A stretch of DNA of 33,663 bases from positions 1-33,663 of the forward strand of contig QHYK01000103.1 of assembly GCA_003224085.1 (NCBI GenBank), read 5' to 3'. Each line of letters opens with the position of its first letter. The first letter of the stretch is position 1. Of the stretch, positions 23,984-32,912 are shown piece after piece. The notes beneath the pieces were generated by a model that saw nothing but the letters and a program-made list of their open reading frames with translations, had not been told where the DNA came from and made no database searches. The DNA is from Acidobacteriota bacterium. GTDB taxonomy: Bacteria; Acidobacteriota; Terriglobia; Acidiferrales; UBA7541. Made by a program: the position numbers and the translations under genes.

Positions 23984-25051
23984 TCACTTGTGGGCTGGAA
24001 GCAGATCCCAAATCCCTGCATCTTCTGTGCCGAGCACCCAAGAAGCAAAACCGCGCAGACCCCGCTCCTTGACGAGCGCGTAGCGCTCTTTGAACGTGCG
24101 CAGGTCTGTGTAGAAGATCCACTCGCGCTCATCGTCCCTGTAAAAGTACAGCCAGGCCGACCGGTCCTGCGCGTCCCACTCAACACGCCCGCCGTACGCT
24201 TTGGCCAAGTCAAGCGCATCGTCGGTCGAAATGTATTCAGCAGTCGGGTTGGCCCGGTCGCCGGCTTTGTCTGGCGCTTTGACCGGCGTGCCCGCAAACC
24301 AGTGATAGCCATACAAAGGGATTCCCAGCGCGAGTTTCTGAGGCGGCACGACTTTCAGAGCGTACTCGAGATTGGCGACCGTCCAAACCCATCCAGCAAC
24401 CGGGCCAGGGACGGTCCAAGTCGTGTGCTGGTCGTAAGTCATTAGGCAGAGAAAGTCCACCGACTCCGAGATAGCCTTCAGGTCATACGCCCCACGCCAG
24501 TTCTCGTAAATCCACGTGGAAAATCCTGTTTCTCCCGGATGCCCCGGAGCATTGGGAATAGTCGCGATGGAGAGTTGCAAGTTCTCCTTGTGAAACGCTG
24601 CCGCCGTTTCGCGAACAAAATCCGAGAGCGCGTCGCGGTCGGTCCAGTTGACGTTTTCCATGTCCAACTGGAAACCAATATAGCCGTTGTCTTTGCTCGC
24701 GCGGGCTAGGGCGGCGATAGCTTCCCGCCGCGCTGCTGCATTCGCGAAAAACTTGTGGACTTCTTCCTGCACGAACCCGCCGTTCCCCACCAGCGGCATG
24801 ACCGGTACATGGCGCTGGCGCGCCGTTTCCAGCACTTCTGGATTCGGCCCGCCTGACAGCAAACCGCTCGCGTCCACGGAATACCAATTGGGTGACACGA
24901 TGTCGACTTTGTCCGCGTGCGCCAGAAACGAGCGCACCGACTTCGGCTCGCGCGTCATATAGAAAATAGACTCATGCTGCTGCGCTTCAGCCGTGATTGC
25001 CCCAGAGGAAAACGGCAGGATGATGGCGAGGAATATTTGTGATGGTTTCAT
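23984..25051 (-). CDS. Exported glycoside hydrolase family 18 protein
   Basis: This 355-residue protein has a signal peptide (IFLAIILPFSSGAITAEA). Its TIM barrel resembles GH18 enzymes of the spore-cortex/YaaH-like branch: strand ends KVDIVSPNWYSVD, IGFQLDMENVNW, LSIATIPNAPG, VDFLCLMTYDQHTTW and KLALGIPLYGYHW. The catalytic glutamate would be in QLDMENV, where the family's DxxDxDxE motif is reduced to L-D-M-E with the first Asp lost. Substrates of this branch are N-acetylglucosamine polymers such as chitin or peptidoglycan. No LysM or chitin-binding module is present. Activity is likely but not certain. Confidence 0.85.
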   Translation of the reverse strand: MKPSQIFLAIILPFSSGAITAEAQQHESIFYMTREPKSVRSFLAHADKVDIVSPNWYSVDASGLLSGGPNPEVLETARQRHVPVMPLVGNGGFVQEEVHKFFANAAARREAIAALARASKDNGYIGFQLDMENVNWTDRDALSDFVRETAAAFHKENLQLSIATIPNAPGHPGETGFSTWIYENWRGAYDLKAISESVDFLCLMTYDQHTTWTVPGPVAGWVWTVANLEYALKVVPPQKLALGIPLYGYHWFAGTPVKAPDKAGDRANPTAEYISTDDALDLAKAYGGRVEWDAQDRSAWLYFYRDDEREWIFYTDLRTFKERYALVKERGLRGFASWVLGTEDAGIWDLLPAHK

Positions 25052-25132
25052 GCGCGCAGTCTAACCACTCCGAGCCTTCCAGCGCAACGCTCGCTGCCGT
25101 ATCCAGCTGTAGGGGAACGCACGACTCTGGGT

Positions 25133-26146
25133 TTAGTGACGCACGGCCCACGCCATGCCGTCGGGCCCCTTCCCCGTGGGAATGCGGGCTGCAGCGACCT
25201 CGAGAGTCTTTAAATCGAGAGTCGCAACGTTGTTTTCCCCCGCGACGGCAATATACGCGCGTGTGCCATCCGGAAGAATAAGCATGCCCTCCGGCTGGCG
25301 GCCAAGATTGAGGCGTTTGATTTCTTTCCGCGATTTAGCATCGAGAACCAGCATCTCATTGCCTGCCAAGTCAGACACGAGGACAAGCTTCCCGTCAGGA
25401 GTGAACTTCAGACGATTTGACCGTTTTGTCTGCACGTCGAGCGTCTGCACAACCTTTTTCGCGCCAATGTCAACGATCGAGATGCTCCCATCGTTAGAAT
25501 TCGCGGCCCAGAATTCGCGCCCATCCGGCGAAATGTCCCCGCCTTCCGGGCCTTTGCCTACTGCAATATTCGCGGCGCTCCAGCCAGTGGGAGTGGAGTC
25601 GCGTTGCAACAAAGTGATGGAATCCGACCCAATGTTGGATGTGAAAATCTGTGATCGATCCTTCGAGAAGACCAGCATGTGGGTGCCGTTCTGCCCAATT
25701 CCTAGAAGCCAGTCAACCTGATTCGCCGTAGGATCGTAGCGTCCAATCAGCCGGTTCAGCTCCGCGGTGAACCAGACTTTGCCTTCCGCGAACGTGATTC
25801 CGTGCGGCCGGCGTAATGCACCGAGCTCCACGCGGTGCAGTTCTTTTTGCCCAACCAAATCCATTACGGAAAGCGTGTTCCCCGGAGTGCGCGCCCCATA
25901 ATTGGCGACAAACGCCAGTTTGCCGTCATCGGAAACCGTGATTTCGTGCGGACCTTCGCCAGTGGGTATGCGCGCGACTGTTTTTGAGGTGCCGGGATCC
26001 ACAATCGAAAGCGTGTTGTCCTCTTTGTCGAGGACCAACAGAGCAGGTGATGGAGTCTGTGCCGCTGCAAAATACGGGAGAAGCAGAAAAACAACACTAG
26101 CTGCGAGCCACCCCAATAAAGTCCTCCGCGAAATGGCGAGTTTCAT
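25133..26146 (-). CDS. YVTN-type beta-propeller protein, predicted Tat export
   Basis: This 337-residue protein has an N-terminal signal with paired arginines, ISRRTLLGWLAASVVFLLL, resembling a Tat signal, followed by AAAQ cleavage. The rest is made of repeats of about 42 residues of the YVTN/lactonase-like beta-propeller type: repeated SIVD, IPTGEGPHEITVSDDGKLAFVANYG, VGKGPEGGDISPDGREFWAANS, and RQPEGMLILPDGTRAYIAVAGEN. About seven blades are expected. Such propellers bind partners, metals or cell-wall material; no enzyme site is evident. AAGAGG before the ATG at 26144-26146 sets the start. It is divergent from another predicted Tat substrate. Confidence 0.82.
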   Translation of the reverse strand: MKLAISRRTLLGWLAASVVFLLLPYFAAAQTPSPALLVLDKEDNTLSIVDPGTSKTVARIPTGEGPHEITVSDDGKLAFVANYGARTPGNTLSVMDLVGQKELHRVELGALRRPHGITFAEGKVWFTAELNRLIGRYDPTANQVDWLLGIGQNGTHMLVFSKDRSQIFTSNIGSDSITLLQRDSTPTGWSAANIAVGKGPEGGDISPDGREFWAANSNDGSISIVDIGAKKVVQTLDVQTKRSNRLKFTPDGKLVLVSDLAGNEMLVLDAKSRKEIKRLNLGRQPEGMLILPDGTRAYIAVAGENNVATLDLKTLEVAAARIPTGKGPDGMAWAVRH

Positions 26147-26289
26147 ATTGCTGTTTCCTCTTAGCGATGTAACAGGGCCTCCGAGCGTCCCCGAGCATAC
26201 TACAGGACCGTACAACCAGGACTAATGGTCGCCAAGATTGACAGAGCGAGCGATAATGTCTGTGGCGCCGAGGGATGAGGGAGGAACTC

Positions 26290-27900
26290 ATGAGCAAAGA
26301 TGCACCAGAACAGAAGAAGGAAAGAAAAGCAGAAGCCACAAGCGACAGCAGCGACGAAAAGAAGAGCCTGACGCGGCGAAAATTTATCAGCCGCGTCGCG
26401 GCCGGCAGCGCGGCCGCAGCTCTTGTGCCCCGGCACGTGCTGGGGCGCGGTTTCACGCCCCCGAGCGACCTGCTGAACATCGCTGGCATCGGCGTTGGCG
26501 GGATGGGCCGCGCCAACCTAATCAACTTAGCCAGCCAAAACATAGTGGCCCTGTGCGATGTGGACTGGGGCTACGCGGACAAGGGGTTCGAACGCCTGGA
26601 CACAGACATTCAGAGACTCCGGGACCGCTTGGAAGGCCCTCCCTCACCGCCAGCCACGGGCCAACCGCAAGCGCCTTTCGATGCCGCGAAAACCAAAGCG
26701 CGGCTGGACAATATGATCCGGCTCAAAAACGAGCATCTCCCAAAAGCCAAACGCTACAAGGACTATCGCGGGATGCTCGAAAAGCAGAAGGATATTGACG
26801 CCGTTCTCGTCGCCACCGCCGATCACATGCACGCTCCCATCGCTCTTGCGGCCATGGATCTTCACAAACACGTCTACGTGCAAAAGCCGCTCACCTGGTC
26901 GGTCGAAGAAGCTCGCAAAATGGCCCAGCGCGCAAAAGAGACCAAAGTCGCCACGCAGATGGGCAACCAGGGCCACTCCCTCGACGATGCGCGCACCGCC
27001 GTCGAATACATCTGGGCTGGCGCCATCGGCGAAGTCCGCGAAATACACATTTGGACCAATCGCCCTCTCGGCTTTTGGCCGCAAGGCATTCCCCGCCCGG
27101 AGGCCCTAAAGGAACCGGCCGACAAGCTCAGCTGGAACGGCCGAGGCGTGACGGAGCGGCTGGCTGCGGCCATGGCCGGCAATTATCCTGTTCCCGACAC
27201 GCTCGCGTGGAATCTCTTTCTGGGCGCAGCGGCGCCAAACATCGAGTATCACCCCATCTACCACCCGTTCAACTGGCGCGGCTGGGTGGATTGGGGCGTT
27301 GGCGCCATCGGAGACATGGGCGCGCATCTGATTGACCATTCCATGTGGGCGTTAAATTTAGGGATGCCGGCCAGTGTCGAGACCATCTCAACCCCTTTCA
27401 ACGGCGCTTCCTATCCCCATGCAACGATGACCTTCTACGAATTCCCCGCCCGCGGCCCGCTGCCGCCAGTAAAACTCACCTGGTACGACGGCGGCTTGAA
27501 GCCCCACAAGCCTGAAGAACTTGGCGACGAAGAGCTAAACCAAGAAGGCGGCGCGTTGCTCATCGGCAGCAAAGGCAAGCTGCTCCACGAAACTTACGGC
27601 GCGCATCCGCGGTTGCTTCCCAAATCGCTTCACGATTCGTTTGGCAAACCGCCCCAGAAGCTCCCGCGCATCCCAGGCGAAGCACACGAGATGAATTGGG
27701 TGGAAGCGTCCAAAGGCAAGGCTGAAGCTTCTTGCCCATTCGAATACGCCGCGCGGCTCACCGAAGTCATGCTACTCGGCATCGTCGCGTTGAAGGCAGG
27801 CAGAAAAATCTCTTACGACGGCGAAAACATGCGCGTCACCAATCTGCCACAAGCCAACGACTACCTCCGCCGCGAGTACCGCCAGGGCTGGTCCGTCTGA
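26290..27900 (+). CDS. Gfo/Idh/MocA family oxidoreductase with Tat signal
   Basis: This 536-residue protein carries a long N-terminal charged stretch, then the Tat signal [20 protein letters not shown]. The NAD-binding Rossmann motif [12 protein letters not shown] follows, and DVDWGY ends the second strand. The catalytic-lysine motif is [10 protein letters not shown], with Q in place of the usual E before KP. It belongs to the exported branch of Gfo/Idh/MocA, which acts on sugars or cyclitols; the nucleotide cofactor is probably pre-bound before Tat export. GGGAGGA four bases before the ATG supports the start. Substrate unknown. The 143-base gap upstream is shared with the divergent beta-propeller gene. 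Confidence 0.88.
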   Translation: MSKDAPEQKKERKAEATSDSSDEKKSLTRRKFISRVAAGSAAAALVPRHVLGRGFTPPSDLLNIAGIGVGGMGRANLINLASQNIVALCDVDWGYADKGFERLDTDIQRLRDRLEGPPSPPATGQPQAPFDAAKTKARLDNMIRLKNEHLPKAKRYKDYRGMLEKQKDIDAVLVATADHMHAPIALAAMDLHKHVYVQKPLTWSVEEARKMAQRAKETKVATQMGNQGHSLDDARTAVEYIWAGAIGEVREIHIWTNRPLGFWPQGIPRPEALKEPADKLSWNGRGVTERLAAAMAGNYPVPDTLAWNLFLGAAAPNIEYHPIYHPFNWRGWVDWGVGAIGDMGAHLIDHSMWALNLGMPASVETISTPFNGASYPHATMTFYEFPARGPLPPVKLTWYDGGLKPHKPEELGDEELNQEGGALLIGSKGKLLHETYGAHPRLLPKSLHDSFGKPPQKLPRIPGEAHEMNWVEASKGKAEASCPFEYAARLTEVMLLGIVALKAGRKISYDGENMRVTNLPQANDYLRREYRQGWSV

Positions 27901-28028
27901 CGCCGCTACGCCTACGCTTAGGGTCAGATGGTGTACGTGCCTCGGTAGGTTCCGACCTGTGCTTCTAGGTTTGCGGCAATCTACAACGAACTGAATTCTC
28001 GGCAATAGCTTCGTTCTGCGTGTTCTGG

Positions 28029-29024
28029 CTACAACCCTTTTGCCTCGCGGAAACTTCGCACCACAACGGCAGCGTCCTGGTGTTGTGCATCTACAGCGTA
28101 GTTGAGCTTCCGAATGTCGCTTGCGGAAAGCTTCCCGCCAAGATCGGCCAGGGCCGCGCGCAGTTGCGGGAACTGCTCGAGCGTCGATGCGCGCACGATG
28201 GGCACCGCGTCGTAAGGTGGGAAATAATGCTGGTCGTCCTCCAGCGCCACGAGCCCCAGCGCGTCAATCAGCCCATCGGTGGAATTCCCGGCCACCACAT
28301 CCACCTGATGGTCCAGCAGCGCGCGATAGATTAGCCCCAGGTCCATGACCTTGGGCGATTCCGCAAACTGCAGACGGTAGCGCTTGCTGAGCCCGGGAAA
28401 ACCGTCGGGCCGCTCCAGGAACTCGTACCCCACTCCCACCCGCCATTGCGGAGCGATAGAAGGCAAATCCGAGAGCGTGCGAATGTGCATCTTCTTCGCG
28501 TCGTCTCCGCGAATCACCATCGCGAACGTGTTCTCAAAGCCCAGCGGCTCGGTCACTTCCAGGTGAAATTTCTCCGCATATAGTTTCTTGACGCGCTCGT
28601 AGACGGCCGCGGAAGTTCCTTGCGGCGCCTCGTTGAGAACCGCCGTCAGCGCTGTGCCGGTATATTCAACGTACAAATCGAGGTCGCCGGAAAGCAGCGC
28701 TTTGTGCACCAATAGCGTACCGCCAAGGTTCGCCTTCCGAACTACCCTGATGCCCGCCTTCGCCTCGATGTGTTGCGCCACAAGCTCGGCCAGAACGACT
28801 TGCTCCGTAAAAAACTTCGACCCAATCGTGACTCTGTTTTGTGGCTTTTTCTTGCAGCTAGAAACGAAACAAACAACGCTAGTCAGGCAAACAAGATAAA
28901 GAATTAGAGAGACATGTATGGCACAAGGACGGCTGCCAGGTTTGCCATCCCGAGCGTAGCGAGGGATCTGCTTTTTGATTTCCAGGGAAGAAGAACGTGA
29001 GGCAAGAACGCGTCTGGTCTTCAC
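28029..29024 (-). CDS. ABC transporter substrate-binding lipoprotein, ProX/OpuCC/EgtU-like
   Basis: This 331-residue binding protein belongs to the quaternary-amine (OpuAC) family: VTIGSKFFTEQVVLAELVA, then NLGGTLLVHKALLSGDLDLY and VEYTGTAL. Later come STDGLIDALGLVALEDD and YFPPYDAVPIVR. A membrane segment (36-55) ends in a lipobox V54-S-S-C57. The GTG start overlaps the permease stop in GTGA and has GAGG upstream. Residues 14-31 are encoded by a dispersed-repeat-like sequence, and no later in-frame start exists. The family binds betaines, choline or, in EgtU, ergothioneine. Because egtB-like and egtD genes are divergent from this operon, ergothioneine is a candidate ligand. Confidence 0.88.
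   Translation of the reverse strand: MKTRRVLASRSSSLEIKKQIPRYARDGKPGSRPCAIHVSLILYLVCLTSVVCFVSSCKKKPQNRVTIGSKFFTEQVVLAELVAQHIEAKAGIRVVRKANLGGTLLVHKALLSGDLDLYVEYTGTALTAVLNEAPQGTSAAVYERVKKLYAEKFHLEVTEPLGFENTFAMVIRGDDAKKMHIRTLSDLPSIAPQWRVGVGYEFLERPDGFPGLSKRYRLQFAESPKVMDLGLIYRALLDHQVDVVAGNSTDGLIDALGLVALEDDQHYFPPYDAVPIVRASTLEQFPQLRAALADLGGKLSASDIRKLNYAVDAQHQDAAVVVRSFREAKGL
28941..28981. repeat. Repeat-like palindromic sequence inside the binding-protein gene
   Basis: The stretch containing TCCCGAGCGTAGCGAGGGA, followed by TCTGCTTTTT, resembles short dispersed elements that I recall from intergenic DNA of acidobacterial and other genomes. Here it is read in frame as KKQIPRYARDGKPG within the extra N-terminal region of the lipoprotein. 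It is a single copy in this window, so calling it a repeat rests on memory of the motif. Confidence 0.4.
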
Positions 29025-29665
29025 ACGACCCTCAATCGACGTTCGAGCATTCCCAGAAGAAAATCCGCGGCCAACGCCAACAGCGCCGCGGGAATTGCAC
29101 CGGCCAGAATGAGCGAATCACTCACCAGCGCAACGCCGCGAAAAATAAACGTGCCAAGTCCGCCAGCCCCGATGGCCGCCGCGATCGTAGCGATGCCGAT
29201 GGTGATGATGGTGGCCGTTCGAATGCCCGCAAGGATGACGGCAAGCGCGAGCGGGAACCGCACCCGAAACAGGATTTGCGCGCGCGTCATGCCCATGGCC
29301 TCTGCAGCTTCAAGGACGGCAGGATCGATCCCACGCAAACCTACGTATGTGTTTCGCAGAATCGGGAGAAGCGCATAGAGAACCAGCGCAACAATCGCCG
29401 TGCGTTTACCAATGCCGCCAATGAAGGGAATAGGGATTAGGAAACCGAAAAGCGCAAGGCTGGGAATGGTCTGAAAGATATTCGCGATGCCAATCGACAC
29501 CGCGCGCAGAGCCGGCCGCTGCACGATGAACATCCCCAGTGGAACGGCAATAAACATGGCGATCACCATGGAAATCAGGACAAGCTCGATATGATCGAGC
29601 GTAGCGCCAAGAATCTCCGCGCGATGTTCCGCGAAGAAGGACCACCCGCTCGAACCGGGGCTCAC
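29021..29665 (-). CDS. ABC transporter permease, quaternary-amine type
   Basis: This 214-residue permease has about five or six membrane segments and the binding-protein-dependent transport signature EAAEAMGMTRAQILFRVRFPLA, the EAA loop that touches the ATPase. The segments IANIFQTIPSLALFGFLIP and TIAAAIGAGGLGTFIFRG are characteristic of the OpuCB/ProW/YehW group. Its start overlaps the ATPase stop (ATGA) and its stop overlaps the next gene start (GTGA), so all three proteins are translationally coupled. Unlike EgtU of streptococci, the permease and binding protein are separate here. Confidence 0.92.
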   Translation of the reverse strand: MSPGSSGWSFFAEHRAEILGATLDHIELVLISMVIAMFIAVPLGMFIVQRPALRAVSIGIANIFQTIPSLALFGFLIPIPFIGGIGKRTAIVALVLYALLPILRNTYVGLRGIDPAVLEAAEAMGMTRAQILFRVRFPLALAVILAGIRTATIITIGIATIAAAIGAGGLGTFIFRGVALVSDSLILAGAIPAALLALAADFLLGMLERRLRVV

Positions 29666-30444
29666 GCCGGCGCTCCCGGATTTGTTTCCAGCGAAGCCGC
29701 GAACGCGCGCACTTCGGGATGTTCCAGCCTCAAAAATTCTTGAGGCGGCGCGACCGCCGCAATTCGTCCCGCTTCCAAGAGCACGATGCGCGACGCCAGC
29801 AGCAGCGCCTCGCGCAAGTCGTGCGTCACAAACACAATCGTCTTTTGCAGCCGTTGCGCCAGCGTTCGAAATTCCCGCTGCAATTCCGCACGGGTCACCG
29901 GATCCAAAGCGCCGAACGGCTCGTCCATCAGCAAAATTGGCGGATCGGCCGCCAGTGCGCGCGCCACACCCACCCGCTGCCGCTGCCCGCCCGAAAGTTC
30001 TCGCGGGCGCCGCCGTGCAAACTCACTCGGATCAAGCCCTACGAGACAAAGCAATTCGCCAACGCGCGCCGCCGTGCGGCAGCGATCCCATTTCTCCAGC
30101 GAAGGAACAAGCGCCACGTTTTCCTCCACCGTGAAATGTGGAAACAGCCCCGCTTCTTGAATCACATAACCGATTCCACGCCGCAGCCGAATAGGATCCC
30201 ACTCCGTAGTCACGCCACCCTGCACCAGCACTTGTCCCCGCGATGGAAGCAACATCCCGTTAATCAGGCGCAGCAGGGTAGTCTTGCCGCTGCCGCTCCG
30301 CCCAAGAAGCACCAGCGTTTCCCCGATTGGAACTGCCAGGGACACGCTGGAAATCACCTCGCGCCTCAGAATATCGTTTATGTGATACGACACATCGCGA
30401 AATTCAATCAAATTTCTCGAAAAATGTTCGGTCTTCGCATTCAT
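29662..30444 (-). CDS. ABC transporter ATP-binding protein, quaternary-amine type
   Basis: This 260-residue ATPase has Walker A GRSGSGKTT, the Q-loop YVIQEAGLFPHFTVEEN, the signature LSGGQRQR, Walker B ILLMDEPFGALDP and the switch His in VFVTHDL. Similarity is to OpuCA/ProV ATPases, but it lacks the C-terminal CBS domains that sense ionic strength in osmotic transporters. That absence weakens an osmoprotection role. It is the first gene of the operon. An ATG at 30442-30444 is used; a TTG six codons upstream is possible. The divergent egtB-like gene starts 115 bases away. Confidence 0.93.
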   Translation of the reverse strand: MNAKTEHFSRNLIEFRDVSYHINDILRREVISSVSLAVPIGETLVLLGRSGSGKTTLLRLINGMLLPSRGQVLVQGGVTTEWDPIRLRRGIGYVIQEAGLFPHFTVEENVALVPSLEKWDRCRTAARVGELLCLVGLDPSEFARRRPRELSGGQRQRVGVARALAADPPILLMDEPFGALDPVTRAELQREFRTLAQRLQKTIVFVTHDLREALLLASRIVLLEAGRIAAVAPPQEFLRLEHPEVRAFAASLETNPGAPA

Positions 30445-30559
30445 TTCGGTTGACAGCCTCAATTCCCAGCGCGAACATACTAATGTAATTTGCCTCCCGA
30501 CGCCGATTTTTGGCGCATCCTTCTCTGGGGCCTGGCATCAAACGGAAGGGGCCAACGCT

Positions 30560-31894
30560 ATGGGAGCACTTGCCGCCACTGCCGTCCGCATCCGGCACGA
30601 TCTTCATACCGGTTTACTGAAAGCCCGGGGGAGAACCGATGAGCTTTTGCAACTTGTCCGCGAAGAGGCCATGTATGACCGGCCCATCGCCGAGCGCCAT
30701 CGCATTATTTTTTACCTAGGCCACGTCGAAGCCTTCGATTGGAACCTGCTTTCGCAGCGCGCTTTCGGTCTCCGCTCTTTTCATCCGTCTTTCGATCAGC
30801 TTTTTTCGTTCGGGATCGATCCTGACGGCGGCAGCCTGCCTACCGACGCGCCGGGAGATTGGCCAACCCGCCAGGAAGTGGAACGTTACAAAACGCGCGT
30901 GCGCGAAGAACTCGATCACGCCATCGAACACGCACTTCAGCGCCCCGAAGAAGGCCACCCCCACTTGCTGCAAATGCTGCATGTGGCCATCGAGCATCGG
31001 CTGATGCACGCCGAGACCCTCACCTACATGCTGCACCGGCTTCCCGCGCACAAAAAGATTTGTCCCCCCCAGAAGGCCGCTTGGAAAGCCCCGCACGTGA
31101 AATCGCACCTGGTCGAAATCCCCGGCGGACGCGCCACGCTGGGAATTCGCAATTCCCAGGATCCTGAATTCGGCTGGGACAACGAGTTCGCCGAGCACGA
31201 AGTGGCCGTTCCGGAGTTCGCCATCGAGGGTCATAACGTAACAAACCACGATTTTTTGCGGTTTATTCAGGCTGGAGGCTACCAAAATCGCAAACTTTGG
31301 ACCCCCGAGGCCTGGGCCTGGAGAACCAAAGAGAATATTCAGCATCCAATGTTCTGGAGGGCTGACGGCAATCTCTGGCTGTATCGAACCATGTTCGGCG
31401 AAGTTCGTCTGCCCCTGGAATGGCCGGTGTACGTGAGCCACGCAGAAGCCACCGCCTACGCCAATTGGCTCGGGCGCAAGCTGCCGACCGAGGCGCAGTT
31501 TCATCGCGCGGCGTACGGCACGCCAAAGGGCGACCAGGAGCGCACCTATCCCTGGGGCGAAGAGCCACCTAGCGAGCGCCACGGAAATTTTGATTTTCGC
31601 TCCTGGGATCCTTCACCGGTCGGGGCGCATGCCGCCGGTGCGAGCGCGTTTGGCGTTTATGATCTTGTCGGAAACGGTTGGGAGTGGACTCGCACCGAGT
31701 TCGCGCCGTTTCCGGGATTCACGCCGATGCCTTTCTATCCGGGCTACTCGGCAAATTTCTTCGACGGCCGGCATTATGTGATGAAAGGCGGCTCCCCGCG
31801 CACCGCCGCGTGCATGCTGCGCCGTTCATTCCGCAACTGGTTCCAACCGCATTATCCGTATGTTTACGCAACCTTCCGTTGCGTCGAGGACTAA
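30560..31894 (+). CDS. egtB: EgtB-like sulfoxide synthase (DinB_2 plus FGE-sulfatase domains)
   Basis: This 444-residue nonheme-iron enzyme should couple hercynine to a thiol donor with O2 to form the sulfoxide precursor of ergothioneine. The N-terminal DinB-like domain gives three histidines: H55 in YLGHVEAFDWNLL, and H146 and H150 in AIEHRLMHAETL, in the spacing of the EgtB iron site. The FGE-sulfatase domain (about 175-444) includes GHNVTNHDFLRFI, RKLPTEAQFHRAAYG, YDLVGNGWEWT and MKGGSPRTAACMLRRSFRNW. No EgtC gene is nearby, which would fit a cysteine-using form, though other thiol donors are possible. AAGGGG lies ten bases before the ATG. egtD follows 49 bases later. Confidence 0.83.
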   Translation: MGALAATAVRIRHDLHTGLLKARGRTDELLQLVREEAMYDRPIAERHRIIFYLGHVEAFDWNLLSQRAFGLRSFHPSFDQLFSFGIDPDGGSLPTDAPGDWPTRQEVERYKTRVREELDHAIEHALQRPEEGHPHLLQMLHVAIEHRLMHAETLTYMLHRLPAHKKICPPQKAAWKAPHVKSHLVEIPGGRATLGIRNSQDPEFGWDNEFAEHEVAVPEFAIEGHNVTNHDFLRFIQAGGYQNRKLWTPEAWAWRTKENIQHPMFWRADGNLWLYRTMFGEVRLPLEWPVYVSHAEATAYANWLGRKLPTEAQFHRAAYGTPKGDQERTYPWGEEPPSERHGNFDFRSWDPSPVGAHAAGASAFGVYDLVGNGWEWTRTEFAPFPGFTPMPFYPGYSANFFDGRHYVMKGGSPRTAACMLRRSFRNWFQPHYPYVYATFRCVED

Positions 31895-31943
31895 AAGCAG
31901 ACCACCAGCTCAGCCCCAGCTCGGACAGCTCAGGAGAGAGACG

Positions 31944-32912
31944 ATGGCGACGCCTGCTTTAACGCTCCAGCACGTGTCGGAATTTGCGGCAGACGTGCGC
32001 GATAGCCTAACCAAATCCGGACAACGCGAACTGCCCTCGAAATATCTCTACGATGAAGTGGGTTCCGCGCTGTTTGAAGCCATCTGCGTGCTACCCGAAT
32101 ATGGACTAACGCGGGCTGATACTCGTCTGCTTCAAGAAAATGCCGCCGAAATCGTTTCGCGCGTTCCCTCGCCCGTGCGCGTTGCGGAGCTTGGCAGCGG
32201 TTCGGGGAAAAAGACGCGCTGGATTCTCGAAGCATTGTCGCGGCGGCAAATCACATATTACTACCCCATTGAAATTTCTCCCCATGCGCTGGCTGCGTGC
32301 GAAAAAGAATTGGCGCAGATTGATATGGTCAGCGTCGTCGGTCACGAAAAGCCGTATCTCGAGGGGCTACGCACGGTCGCGGACGGACGAAGCGAGCGCG
32401 ACCATCTTCTCGTCCTTTTTCTCGGCAGCACCATCGGCAATTTTGACCGCGATGCCGGCGACCGGTTCCTGCGCGAGATGCGTGAAATTCTTCGCCCCGG
32501 TGATGCTTTGCTCCTCGGAACGGACTTGGAGAAAGCCGTCGACCTGCAGCTTCTTGCTTACAACGATCCTGCAGGTGTCACCGCCGCTTTCAATTCGAAT
32601 GTGCTGGCGCGCTTGAATCGCGAGCTAGGCGCGGACTTCGACTTGAGCTGCTTCTGCCACGAGGCTCGTTGGAATTATTCCGACCGCCGCATCGAAATGC
32701 ATTTGCGCTCTACCCTTCGCCAGAGCGTTCGTATTCCCGCCGCCAGCCTGCGCATCGTGCTCGACGAAGACGAGACCATTTGGACCGAAAGCTCCCACAA
32801 ATACAAAGCCGAAGAGATTCCCGAGATGGCCGAGCGCACCGGCTTCCGCTGCGAAGCCCAGTGGATCGACTCCGAATGGCCCTTCGCCCAAAACCTGCTT
32901 ACCGCAGAATGA
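31944..32912 (+). CDS. egtD: L-histidine N-alpha-methyltransferase (EgtD)
   Basis: This 322-residue SAM-dependent enzyme trimethylates histidine to hercynine, the first step of ergothioneine synthesis. Family marks are KYLYDEVGSALFEAICVLPE with YGLTRAD directly after, the SAM loop ELGSGSGKKTR, YYYPIEISPHAL, LFLGSTIGNFDRD, and LLGTDLEKAVDLQLLAYNDP. Length matches known EgtD proteins. The ATG at 31944 has GGAGAGAG just upstream; an upstream in-frame start overlaps the egtB-like end and is not conserved. It forms an operon with that gene. EgtC and EgtE homologues are not in the window, so the last steps must be encoded elsewhere. Confidence 0.93.
   Translation: MATPALTLQHVSEFAADVRDSLTKSGQRELPSKYLYDEVGSALFEAICVLPEYGLTRADTRLLQENAAEIVSRVPSPVRVAELGSGSGKKTRWILEALSRRQITYYYPIEISPHALAACEKELAQIDMVSVVGHEKPYLEGLRTVADGRSERDHLLVLFLGSTIGNFDRDAGDRFLREMREILRPGDALLLGTDLEKAVDLQLLAYNDPAGVTAAFNSNVLARLNRELGADFDLSCFCHEARWNYSDRRIEMHLRSTLRQSVRIPAASLRIVLDEDETIWTESSHKYKAEEIPEMAERTGFRCEAQWIDSEWPFAQNLLTAE

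Noticed and set aside
30450-30484. TTGACA sequence in the gap between the ABC operon and the egtB-like gene as a sigma-70 promoter
   Set aside because: The best -10-like hexamer (CATACT) is 20 bases away and poor; not enough to call a promoter.
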